From: an uncultured Victivallales bacterium
GTDB taxonomy: Bacteria > Verrucomicrobiota > Lentisphaeria > Victivallales > UBA1829
DNA length: 64,000 nt
Assembly (NCBI GenBank): GCA_934644965.1
Contig: CAKUDG010000014.1
Location: 11,538 to 75,537 of the forward strand
Direction: 5' to 3'
The translations under genes were made by a program, and so were the position numbers. Below the pieces are notes generated by a model that searched no databases, was not told where the DNA came from, and saw only the letters and a list, made by a program, of their open reading frames with translations. This document shows, in pieces, positions 18,959-26,730 of this stretch. Within the stretch, counting starts at the first letter, position 1. Each line of letters starts with the position of its first letter.

Positions 18959-18987
18959 ACTATACATCCGTTTTTTAGACAGTTCAA
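18959..18987 (-). promoter_or_regulatory. Promoter of the YugP-type gene
   Basis: On the minus strand TTGAAC (complement of 18982-18987), 17 bases, TATAGT (complement of 18959-18964), about 95 bases upstream of the start codon. Confidence 0.6.
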
Positions 18988-19115
18988 AGGCATGAAAGTT
19001 TCCTTTTTCCGTTATTTTTCCATTTGAAAAAGAAAAATTCTGTTGTATCGTATAAGTTTCCTGAAAACCAGGGATGTATTCTGGACAACCATACATGATG
19101 CATGGAGTATTGCAA

Positions 19116-20132
19116 ATGGGAAAGGCTATGAGAGTTGCAGTGGTCGGTGCGACCGGCGCGGTCGGCATCGAAATGATCGAAACATTGGAAAAGCGCAATT
19201 TCCCTGTTTCATCCATCAAACTTCTTGCTTCGGCGCGCTCCGTCGGGAAGAAGCTGAAGTTCAAGGGAGAGGACATTCCCGTTCAGGAACTGACGCAGGA
19301 TTCCTTCAAGGATGTGGATATCGCCCTGTTCAGCGCGGGAGCGGCCAGATCCAAGGAATATGCGGATGCCTGCGTGCGCGCCGGCGCCGTGATGATCGAT
19401 AATTCCAGCGCATTCCGTATGGATGAAAACGTCCCCCTCGTCGTTCCCGAAGTGAATGCAGAAGACGTTTTCCGCCATCAGGGAATCATCGCAAACCCGA
19501 ACTGCACGACTGCAATCATGTGTGTCGCCGTGTATCCTCTGCACAAGGCGAAGAAACTCAAGCGCATGGTGGCCTCCACCTATCAGGCCGCCAGCGGAGG
19601 CGGCGCCAACGCCATGCAGGAACTGCTCGATCAGACCAGAGCCGTGCTGGACGGAGAAAAGAACATCCGCGTCAAATACATGGCCCAGCAGATCGCATTC
19701 AACCTCTTCCCGCATATCGACGTCTTCCAGGACAACGGATATACCAAGGAAGAAATGAAGATGGTCAATGAAACGCGCAAGATCATGCATCTGCCGGATC
19801 TGCAGGTCTCCTGCACCTGTGTCAGAGTGCCGGTGATGAGGGCTCATTCGGAATCGCTGAATCTGGAGTTCGAGGAAGACATCTCGGTGGAAGAGGCCAG
19901 AGCCATTCTGTCGCAGTCGCCCGGAGTGCAGCTCAGGGACAACGTCCAGGAAAAGATCTACCCCATGCCGATCGAAGCCACAGGCATGTTCGATGTGCTC
20001 GTCGGACGCATCCGCCAGGACATTTCCCGCAACGATAAAAAGGGTCTGGACATCTTTGTCAGCGGCGATCAGCTCCTGAAGGGGGCCGCACTCAATGCCG
20101 TCCAGATCGCGGAAGTCCTGATCCGCAAATAA
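19116..20132 (+). CDS. asd: Aspartate-semialdehyde dehydrogenase
   Basis: NADP-dependent enzyme producing aspartate semialdehyde from aspartyl phosphate, at the branch to lysine/DAP, threonine and methionine. The 338 residues carry the nucleotide loop VVGATGAVGIEM, the catalytic Cys in NPNCTTAIMC, and TCVRVPVMRAHSESLNLEF with the substrate Arg/His. The start at MGKAMRVAVVG follows GGAG at 8 bases; longer in-frame starts lack a ribosome site. It belongs to the same lysine/DAP pathway as lysA at the window start but is not linked to it. Confidence 0.96.
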   Translation: MGKAMRVAVVGATGAVGIEMIETLEKRNFPVSSIKLLASARSVGKKLKFKGEDIPVQELTQDSFKDVDIALFSAGAARSKEYADACVRAGAVMIDNSSAFRMDENVPLVVPEVNAEDVFRHQGIIANPNCTTAIMCVAVYPLHKAKKLKRMVASTYQAASGGGANAMQELLDQTRAVLDGEKNIRVKYMAQQIAFNLFPHIDVFQDNGYTKEEMKMVNETRKIMHLPDLQVSCTCVRVPVMRAHSESLNLEFEEDISVEEARAILSQSPGVQLRDNVQEKIYPMPIEATGMFDVLVGRIRQDISRNDKKGLDIFVSGDQLLKGAALNAVQIAEVLIRK

Positions 20133-20143
20133 AATGCTCCCGG

Positions 20144-20166
20144 CGGCCGGGCTCGTTTCCCGGCCG
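20144..20166 (+). terminator. GC-rich stem-loop after asd
   Basis: Arms CGGCCGGG (20144-20151) and CCCGGCCG (20159-20166) around a 7-base loop, just downstream of the asd stop. There is no T run, so it may be a processing or Rho-associated hairpin. The 350-base stretch up to the Maf start holds no other feature that I can support. Confidence 0.4.
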
Positions 20167-20482
20167 GACAGGATTCCAAGTTTCCCATCCCTTCCTCTCT
20201 CCCCGGCATGAAGAGTGCGGCAGCACATTCCCGGCGCACGGCGCCTGGTTCCGCAGTCTGCCTGCACCGGAGGGGGGAGAACGTTTTTTTCATCCTTTGC
20301 CGGAAGAGAAAAACCAGGGAGAAAAGGTGAGGAGAAGGAAAAAGCGCGTGCACCATGATGCACGCGGAGCGGAAAGAGGATGATTCAACAGGAAACAGGA
20401 AAGAAAAAAATATCTGCAAAGAGGGAACACTCTCAGGATGAAAAACGGCAGAGCGGATTCCGTACGAGGAGCTTTTTCTGGA

Positions 20483-21055
20483 ATGGGCAGAATCATTCTT
20501 GCCTCCACCTCTCCGCGGAGGAGAGAACTGCTTGAAAAAATCGGCATTGCATTCGAGGTGGAATCGCCGGAAGCGGAAGAATCATGCAGAGTTTTTCCCG
20601 TTTCCTGCACGGCCCTGGAGAATGCGGAGAAAAAAGCCTTTTCCGTGGCCTCCGGGCATCCGGAAGCGCTGGTGATCGGGGCGGACACAGTCATAGAACT
20701 GGGTTCGGAAATCATCGGGAAGCCGCGGGATCCGGACGATGCTTTCCGGATTTTGAAACGCCTCTCCGGCAAAGTGCATCATGTGGCGACCGGGGTGTGC
20801 CTTCTGCGCCTGGAGGATAAAGTAAGAATCCGTTTTGTGGAAAGAACAGCCGTGTATTTCCAGGATCTTCCGGACGAAACGATACGCCGATATCTTTCGC
20901 TGGTCCATGTAGCCGACAAGGCGGGAGCCTACGCCGTCCAGGAGCACGGGGACATGCTTGTGGAACGAATCGAAGGATCTCTCGACAATGTGATCGGACT
21001 CCCGACGGAACGCCTGCAGGAATCACTCTCTTTGCTTTCCGGAAAAACCCCTTGA
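20483..21055 (+). CDS. maf: Maf family nucleotide pyrophosphatase
   Basis: House-cleaning enzyme that hydrolyses non-canonical or m5U/UTP-type nucleoside triphosphates and can affect septation. Motifs: ILASTSPRRRELLEKIG at the N-terminus, EKAFSV-like segment KKAFSVASGHPEALVIGADTVIEL with the catalytic Asp, GKPRDPDDAFRIL and YAVQEHGDMLVERIEGSLDNVIGLP. I start at the ATG of MGRIILAS because it gives 190 residues and places the first strand at the family's usual position. An in-frame ATG at 20438 would add 15 residues. Confidence 0.9.
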   Translation: MGRIILASTSPRRRELLEKIGIAFEVESPEAEESCRVFPVSCTALENAEKKAFSVASGHPEALVIGADTVIELGSEIIGKPRDPDDAFRILKRLSGKVHHVATGVCLLRLEDKVRIRFVERTAVYFQDLPDETIRRYLSLVHVADKAGAYAVQEHGDMLVERIEGSLDNVIGLPTERLQESLSLLSGKTP

Positions 21056-21147
21056 TATCCCGGGGAAAACAGGGAGAGGAAAGAGGAGAAAGCCGCCCCT
21101 CCCCCCGAACCGGAAACCTTTTCCTCAGATTTCTGAAGAAAGAAGTT

Positions 21148-21177
21148 TTGACAAATACAAGATGTGCACTACATTAT
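21148..21177 (+). promoter_or_regulatory. Promoter of the acyltransferase operon
   Basis: TTGACA at 21148-21153, 18 bases, CATTAT at 21172-21177 followed by CCC. The same CATTATCCC context recurs upstream of the M50 protease gene (32382) and near the AraC-type gene (about 39855). Confidence 0.55.
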
Positions 21178-21298
21178 CCCAAAGGAACTCCGCCCGGAAA
21201 AACACACACCGGACGACATCCGGAAGGAAACAGATTCCGCCGGCGGAGAAGAGGGGCGGATGGAACAGAGATGAAATTTAGGAAAAAGAGGTTTTCCC

Positions 21299-22120
21299 GT
21301 GTCTGAAACCTGTTTTGAAATGCAGAAAAGATTTACCACACCCGCACTGATTGCGGAAAAAGATCTTTATTCCATCAAATTTGCGGTGGATCCGGAAGAG
21401 ATTAAAGCGACTCAGCGTCTGAGATACAAAGTGTTCAATGTCGAGCAGGGGAAAGGGCTGGATTCAGCAAACCGGAACGGAATCGACTGCGACGAATTCG
21501 ATGATTACTGCCTGCATCTGATTGTGGAAAAGAAAGATGATTCGATGCCGGTGGGAACCTACCGGATCAACATCGGGCCGATGACGGACTGCGATATCGG
21601 TTTTTATTCGTCGCGGGAATATGCGATCACAGGATTCGATGCGATTCAGCGCCAGGTGCTGGAAGTGGGAAGGTCCTGCGTTTCTCCGGAGTACCGCAAC
21701 GGGACGGTGGTGGCATTGCTCTGGGCGGGCATTTCGGAGGTGCTGGCCCGGACAAAAATGCGTTATCTGACAGGTTGTGTGAGTCTGGAAGACACGCGTT
21801 CGGAGGTGGCATGGGCCGTCTATGACTATCTCTGCGAAAACGGAAAACTTTCCGGGGAAGTAACTGCGGTGCCGAGGGAGGGATTCGATCTTCCGCGTCC
21901 GGAGCAGGAGAAAATAGATGCGATCCGGAACAACCGTCTGGAATTCCGTCGTGCGCTTCCCCCGCTGCTGAAGGGGTATCTGCGCATTGGAGCAAAGATT
22001 TGCGGGCCGCCGGCCTTCGACTATGAATTCGGGACATCAGATTTTCTGATCCTGATGGATGTTTCCAAACTGCCGGGGCGCTACTCCAAACATTTCAATG
22101 TGCGCGAAATGGATTTTTGA
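21299..22120 (+). CDS. Ornithine N-acyltransferase-like GNAT protein (OlsB-like)
   Basis: A protein of 273 residues of the acyl-ACP-using GNAT group that includes OlsB (L-ornithine N(alpha)-acyltransferase) and haemolysin-like acyltransferases. Segments: ATQRLRYKVFNVEQGKGLDS, DDYCLHLIV, VGTYRINIGP, and LEVGRSCVSPEYRNGTVVALLWAGI, which carries the acyl/CoA-binding loop. The C-terminal LPPLLKGYLRIGAKICGPPAFDYEFGTSDFLI is the hallmark of this family. The start is GTG with GAGG 8 bases upstream. With the following PlsC-type gene it has the OlsB-OlsA arrangement for ornithine lipid synthesis. The acceptor amino acid is not proven. Confidence 0.82.
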   Translation: MSETCFEMQKRFTTPALIAEKDLYSIKFAVDPEEIKATQRLRYKVFNVEQGKGLDSANRNGIDCDEFDDYCLHLIVEKKDDSMPVGTYRINIGPMTDCDIGFYSSREYAITGFDAIQRQVLEVGRSCVSPEYRNGTVVALLWAGISEVLARTKMRYLTGCVSLEDTRSEVAWAVYDYLCENGKLSGEVTAVPREGFDLPRPEQEKIDAIRNNRLEFRRALPPLLKGYLRIGAKICGPPAFDYEFGTSDFLILMDVSKLPGRYSKHFNVREMDF

Positions 22121-22161
22121 TCCACATATACAGGAAAACTCACCCCGGGGATTTCGGAGTC

Positions 22162-22944
22162 ATGAGACTGATCAGGCGTTTATACAGATCTGCCGCCCTG
22201 GTGGTCTGGTGTATATATCTGGGCATCATCTCCCTGCCGATCTCCCGCCAGAAAGACCGCAGGAAGGCGATCAGGGAAATGGCGGAGCAGACGCGGCTCT
22301 GGGGAAGAGGCCTGCTGCGTATTTTCGGAGTGAAACTGCACATTGACGGTCATCTTGAAGACTATCGGAAACATGGAGGTCTGGTGGTCTCCAACCATCT
22401 CGGATATCTGGACATTTTCGTGCATGCCGCCTGTTTCGGATTGCGCTTCACACCGAAAAAAGACATCCGTTCCTGGCCGCTGCTCGGCTGGTATACGGAT
22501 ATCACCATTCCCATCTGGATCGACAGGGATTCCAAGGCGAAAACCACCGGGATGCTACAGGAATTCCGGGAAACGCTGGAGGACAATATTCCCCTGATTG
22601 TTTATCCGGAAGGAACCAGCACCGACGGGAAATCCGGATTGAGACCCTTCAAAGCCGCACCCTTCGAACCGATTGTCGGGACATCCATTCCGATTCAGCC
22701 GGTTCTAACGTCCTACCGGGTCGCGCCGGGAGAACCGACCCCCTGCTGGTATGGAGATGCGGAACTGCTTCCGCATTTATGGAGTATTCTCGGATGTCCC
22801 GAGGTAGAAGCGGAAGTCAAAATTCTTCCTTCTGTTCATGCGGAGGGGCGCGACCGGAAACAGCTGGCTTCGGATCTGCACAACATGATGGAGAAAGCCT
22901 ATCTTGAGATCAGGGCCGGGAAAACGGAGGAACCGGAACCATGA
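22162..22944 (+). CDS. 1-acyl-glycerol-3-phosphate/lyso-ornithine-lipid acyltransferase (PlsC family, OlsA-like)
   Basis: Membrane O-acyltransferase of 260 residues. An N-terminal TM helix is followed by the acyltransferase motif I NHLGYLD (H and D kept), motif III region YPEGTSTDG (EGT) and the IPIQPVLTSY segment. Next to the OlsB-like gene it probably adds the second acyl chain, as OlsA does. I chose the ATG of MRLIRRLYRSAA, which has CGGAG upstream and gives a basic head before the TM helix. An in-frame TTG at 22117 overlaps the previous stop and could be used. It overlaps the next gene by 4 bases. Confidence 0.85.
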   Translation: MRLIRRLYRSAALVVWCIYLGIISLPISRQKDRRKAIREMAEQTRLWGRGLLRIFGVKLHIDGHLEDYRKHGGLVVSNHLGYLDIFVHAACFGLRFTPKKDIRSWPLLGWYTDITIPIWIDRDSKAKTTGMLQEFRETLEDNIPLIVYPEGTSTDGKSGLRPFKAAPFEPIVGTSIPIQPVLTSYRVAPGEPTPCWYGDAELLPHLWSILGCPEVEAEVKILPSVHAEGRDRKQLASDLHNMMEKAYLEIRAGKTEEPEP

Positions 22945-23792
22945 ACCGTGATTTTCTCAATCAGTTTTTTGCCACCTGGGGTATATTTCTGGACAAGAAA
23001 CTGCCGGAACTGATCCATGATCCCGATCAGGAACTGCCTTCCTACGAGGATGAGACGCCGGAACTGGCCAGAGCAATGACGCCGCTGGTGGGGGCGGTGC
23101 TGGGCATTGCCGTGTATATTCCCGTCTGGCTGCTCTACCGTCTGTTCGGTCCGGTGCCTTCGGCGCTGGCGGCGGGGCTTCTCGGTCCCTTCCTGATCGA
23201 ATACCTGAGCGGCTGGCACGGGCTGGCAGCCCTGACAGACTACATCGTCATGCGCAGAAACGGCGCCACGCAGGAGGAAGCCCTTCTGCACGGGGATGAT
23301 GAGGAAAACGGAGGAAGAGGAGGAGGAGGAGACAACGGAGAGGAGCTTACCATGCTCCGGCCCTCTTCCATGATTCTTTTTCTTTCCCTGTATCTGCTCC
23401 GGGTCGGGGCATTTGCGGCACTTGCGGCTTTTGACGCCTCCTTCTGGATTGTCATCGCATTGACAGGTGGTTATCTGGTCCGTGCGGAACTCGCTTCCAT
23501 CGTCGAGCGGGGGACGCAGACTCCCCTTCTCGAAGCCCCGGAGCGCTTTGCCAGATGGCACTGGTACACGGCCCTTGCCGCCATGCTGATCTTCTCCCTC
23601 GGGAACATCTGGTACATTCCCTGCGTGATTCTGGCACTGGGAATGATCTGGCTGATTGCATGGTACTGTTCGCATCTCTGCCTTGACACCATTTCCGGAA
23701 TGACGCCCAGGGCGGTGGAGATCTTCGGTTATGCCTCGGAACTGGTACTGCTTTTGCTCGGGCTGCTTCTGTGGACGGGGGGCGGAAAGTAA
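22941..23792 (+). CDS. CobS-like polytopic membrane protein
   Basis: A protein of 283 residues with about six hydrophobic segments. Its layout recalls adenosylcobinamide-GDP ribazoletransferase (CobS): LSGWHGLAALTDYIV sits where CobS has LHLDGLADTADG, and CLDTISGMTPRAVEIFGYASEL where CobS has the GDxLGAxxEL motif, but several of the acidic residues are missing. An acidic/Gly-rich insert (GDDEENGGRGGGGDNGEE) lies at about 114-133. Coupling to two acyltransferase genes (4-base overlap) argues for a role in lipid modification rather than cobalamin synthesis, since no cob gene is near. The assignment is tentative. Confidence 0.5.
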   Translation: MNRDFLNQFFATWGIFLDKKLPELIHDPDQELPSYEDETPELARAMTPLVGAVLGIAVYIPVWLLYRLFGPVPSALAAGLLGPFLIEYLSGWHGLAALTDYIVMRRNGATQEEALLHGDDEENGGRGGGGDNGEELTMLRPSSMILFLSLYLLRVGAFAALAAFDASFWIVIALTGGYLVRAELASIVERGTQTPLLEAPERFARWHWYTALAAMLIFSLGNIWYIPCVILALGMIWLIAWYCSHLCLDTISGMTPRAVEIFGYASELVLLLLGLLLWTGGGK

Positions 23793-23882
23793 TTTTATTC
23801 CGCGTTTCTCCGGATTTTACTTTTTTCTTCGTTCTTCCCCGCCTCTTCCTTTTCCCGGAACTCAGGAAATAAAACTGTTTTT

Positions 23883-25232
23883 CTATCGGGCTTCCGGAAG
23901 CTGTTTCCAGTCCGTTGTGTAGCAGGGGGAGAGCATCTCGCGCTTCATCGTCCAGGGTTTCCGGATTCCTTCGGCAAGATGGAAGAGGGTTCCCCGGCCG
24001 TGGATTCTGTTGATTTTGTCGACCGTCTCCGCAAGGCGCTCTTTTTTCCTGTCCAGAGCGGGGTCGGAAAAGAGATCGGGCTGTCTGATCTCAGCGGATT
24101 CCAGACCGAAAAAGAGCACGCCCGCCTTTTTGTAGCGCCGGCCGGGACGGAAGAGGGGACGGAGTCGGGGAAGGATCGAGGAGAGCATTTCCGTCGTTCC
24201 GGAAAGGGGATCGGAGAAGAGAATGGACCGTCCATCGCATCCTCCCGGCAGAACAGGAGCACCGCCCGACGGAGAGGAGGCAAATTCAGGATAATACTGA
24301 AAATAGACGTTGACCCCCTTTGCAAGAAGCTTTTCCCTGCGGAGTTTTTCCGCCGCACGGGCCGTATAGTGCGCCACAGCTTCGGAAAGCGACTGAAAAT
24401 CAAGCACCGGACTTCCGAAGGAACGCGAACAGCTGATGCTCCCGGAAGGAGTTTCGGGATTTTCCCGCTCAAAAGCGGGCTGTCCGCGGAGTTCAAGCGC
24501 CGTTTTCAGGAGCGTGACGCTGAATCTGCGGCGCAGGAAGGATTCGTCCGCGGAAGCGAGATCCCATGCGGTCCGGATTCCGGCGGCAACCAGCTTCAAT
24601 GCCAGGCGCCCACCTACTCCCCAGACCTCCGATACGGGAAGTGCTTCCAGTATCGGACGCGGATCTTCCGGCATAACGAACACTCCCGAACGTTCCTTCT
24701 TCCCGATGTGATTCGCAATCTTGGCAAGCGTTCTGCTGGAAGCGAATCCCACTCCGCAGGGAATGCCGACCCATTGCAGAAGGGTCCTTCGGAGCCGGAC
24801 TCCGTAATCGAAATAAGCCCCGGGACCGGGAGGAGAAGAAGAAACCGGGAGAACGCCAGTCCCGGAAGAGGCGGCTCTAGACGCCGGGGAGGAAGAGACG
24901 GGGGAAAGATTCACATGGATGAAAGCTTCGTCGATGGAATAAGGCTCCACATCCGGAGTGAATTCTCCCAAAGCGGCGATCATCCTCCGGGAAAGATCTC
25001 CGTACAGTTCATAGTTGCTGGATTTGAGGATCAGCTCCCGGCGCGGCAGATGAGCTTTCAGCCGGAAGAACGGAGTTCCCATCGGGATGCCGAGCGCCTT
25101 GCATTCGGGGGAGCGGCTGATGACACAGCCGTCGTTGTTGGAGAGGACGGCGACAGGTCTCCCCTCGAGCGAAGGATCGAAAACCCGTTCGCACGAGACA
25201 TAGAAATTATTGCCGTCCACAAGTCCGATCAT
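23883..25232 (-). CDS. umuC: Y-family DNA polymerase (UmuC subunit of Pol V)
   Basis: Error-prone translesion polymerase. The 449 residues begin with the catalytic GLVDGNNFYVSCERVF; SIDEAFIHV carries the second metal-binding pair, and CGVGFASSRTLAKIANH is the finger/thumb region. A Ser/Pro/Gly-rich insert (about residues 108-136) separates the SIDEAF strand from the next, where E. coli UmuC is compact. The C-terminal part (little finger) is complete, ending MLSPCYTTDWKQLPEAR. Third gene of the umuD-flavin reductase-umuC unit; the gap to the middle gene is 21 bases. Confidence 0.93.
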   Translation of the reverse strand: MIGLVDGNNFYVSCERVFDPSLEGRPVAVLSNNDGCVISRSPECKALGIPMGTPFFRLKAHLPRRELILKSSNYELYGDLSRRMIAALGEFTPDVEPYSIDEAFIHVNLSPVSSSPASRAASSGTGVLPVSSSPPGPGAYFDYGVRLRRTLLQWVGIPCGVGFASSRTLAKIANHIGKKERSGVFVMPEDPRPILEALPVSEVWGVGGRLALKLVAAGIRTAWDLASADESFLRRRFSVTLLKTALELRGQPAFERENPETPSGSISCSRSFGSPVLDFQSLSEAVAHYTARAAEKLRREKLLAKGVNVYFQYYPEFASSPSGGAPVLPGGCDGRSILFSDPLSGTTEMLSSILPRLRPLFRPGRRYKKAGVLFFGLESAEIRQPDLFSDPALDRKKERLAETVDKINRIHGRGTLFHLAEGIRKPWTMKREMLSPCYTTDWKQLPEAR

Positions 25233-25253
25233 ACGCGCCAGGCGACCTCCTGC

Positions 25254-25814
25254 TTACAGGAGTTTTCTGCCGTCGCGGAAAGCCGTCCCCGCGATTTCAC
25301 CGAGCTTGAGATAACGGTGACGGACCGGATCAAAGGTGATGGCCTGGATTTTGGCGGGATCAATGCGGCCGTCGGAGTCCAGGACCCGTTCGTCGGCACT
25401 GACATTGAGAATTTCGCCGACTGTGCACCCGGAGTCGGAGTCATAGTGCAGAAGACGGCATTCCAGGGTCATGGGGAGCTCCTCGATCAGGGGGGCGTCG
25501 ACCAGTTCCGCCTTCCGGATGTGGAAGGAGGTTTTCCCGAGTTTCCCGGGATCCTCATTCCCGGAGACGATGCCCAGAAAATCACATTCCGCCACATGGG
25601 GGGCGTCTCCGATGCTGACGGTAAAGGCTTTTCTCGCAAGCAGATTCGCCGCAGTCCTGTGAGCGGGATCGATGCAGACGGCAATCCGCGCCGTATCGTG
25701 AATGCCACCCCATGCGGCGTTCATCGCATTGGGGGATCCGTCTTCGTTGTAAGTGCCGATGATCAGGACAGGCATGGGATACAGCCAGGTCTGAGCTCCA
25801 AAATTTTTGCGCAT
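25254..25814 (-). CDS. Flavin reductase-like FMN-binding protein inside the umuDC operon
   Basis: A protein of 186 residues of the flavoredoxin/flavin reductase split-barrel family: PMPVLIIGTYNEDGSPNAMNAAWGGI at the N-terminus, then VSIGDAPHVAECDFLGIVSG and a FHIRKAELVDAPLIEE segment, giving the FMN-binding barrel. It may act as an FMN-dependent electron carrier or reductase. It starts 6 bases after the umuD stop and ends 21 bases before umuC, so the three genes should share a transcript. No DNA-repair role is known for the family. Confidence 0.85.
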   Translation of the reverse strand: MRKNFGAQTWLYPMPVLIIGTYNEDGSPNAMNAAWGGIHDTARIAVCIDPAHRTAANLLARKAFTVSIGDAPHVAECDFLGIVSGNEDPGKLGKTSFHIRKAELVDAPLIEELPMTLECRLLHYDSDSGCTVGEILNVSADERVLDSDGRIDPAKIQAITFDPVRHRYLKLGEIAGTAFRDGRKLL

Positions 25815-25820
25815 GGTTTG

Positions 25821-26276
25821 TCAACTCCCCGGCCCTGAGGCCGTTATTTTTCCGGATGAATGATGAAGGAACTGATGAATGACAGCTGTCACGACTCCGA
25901 AGATCCTGAGTTCCGTTTCCCCGGAGGTGAAGGTGATCGCTTTGTATTTCCGGTTCGCAGGCTGAAGATACCAGGAACGACCGTCGGAGCGGAGTGTTTT
26001 GACGGTGAATTCATTGTCGACACAGGCTATGACGATGGCACCGTCAAATGCACCAATGCTGCGGTCCACCACAAGAATGTCTCCGGGACGAATCCCGGCT
26101 CCGGTCATGGAATCGCCCGCCGCCCTCACAAAAAACGTCGCCGCGGGCCGCTGCACCAGAAGTTCGTTCAGATCCAGCGGCGATTCCACATACGGATCCG
26201 CGGGCGAAGGAAAACCTGCGGCCACGGGACTCGTCATCAGGGGAGGATGACTCTCTTTCCGTTCTGTTGTCTTCAT
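25821..26276 (-). CDS. umuD: SOS mutagenesis protein UmuD (self-cleaving, LexA-like)
   Basis: A protein of 151 residues of the S24 family. UmuD is cleaved in its N-terminal arm upon RecA-ssDNA contact and then activates UmuC. The cleavage junction aligns to A20-G21 in AAGFPSPADPYVE (Cys-Gly in E. coli). The catalytic Ser is S56 in GDSM and the Lys is K93 in NEFTVKTL. No DNA-binding HTH is present, so it is not LexA. I use the ATG of MKTTERKESH, which gives the usual UmuD length; the frame is open further upstream. No obvious E. coli-type LexA box could be found upstream. Confidence 0.92.
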   Translation of the reverse strand: MKTTERKESHPPLMTSPVAAGFPSPADPYVESPLDLNELLVQRPAATFFVRAAGDSMTGAGIRPGDILVVDRSIGAFDGAIVIACVDNEFTVKTLRSDGRSWYLQPANRKYKAITFTSGETELRIFGVVTAVIHQFLHHSSGKITASGPGS

Positions 26277-26638
26277 GGAATTTCCAATGTCTTTCCCTTC
26301 TTCTTTCCCGTCTTCCCGTTTCACAGCAGCCCGTTTTCTGCCCGGACCGAAGGGCGGCAGAGGGCTTCTTCCTCCGGCGGCGGGGGTGGACAATCCGTCC
26401 GCACGGAGATATCCGCCGCCCCACCGGAGTTCCCTGAAGGGGGGGGAACTCATGCCGGAATTCCGGGTACTGTCAATATACCATGCGGATTCCGGAAATG
26501 AAAACGGTCCTCCCTTCTCTTCCGTGGGAATTTCTCATCCCCTCACCAGAAAAAGGCAGGAGGACCGGGAAAAGGAGGGGAAAAAAACGGGGAGTCCGGC
26601 AGAATCCCTCCGGAAAGTAAGGAAAAAAGAATCCGGGA

Positions 26639-26667
26639 TTGCATTCCGGCGGAGGAAATGGTATATT
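26639..26667 (+). promoter_or_regulatory. Promoter of the ThDP-enzyme gene
   Basis: TTGCAT at 26639-26644, 17 bases, TATATT at 26662-26667, about 65 bases before the start codon. The segment 26277-26730 between umuD and this gene otherwise shows no gene that I can support. Confidence 0.5.
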
Positions 26668-26730
26668 CACCAGCTGATTTGCTCAGGAGTGGAAACAGTT
26701 TTTTACATCGGACAAACGGATATCATTTTC

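Noticed and set aside
22941..23792. Cobalamin biosynthesis gene cobS in the strict sense
   Set aside because: Key acidic residues are missing, the protein has an insert, and no cob genes are nearby; kept only as CobS-like.
26468..26485. LexA/SOS box upstream of umuD (TACTGTCAATATACCATG)
   Set aside because: Only the left half fits the E. coli consensus; the right half lacks CAGTA, and LexA sites of this lineage are not known to me.
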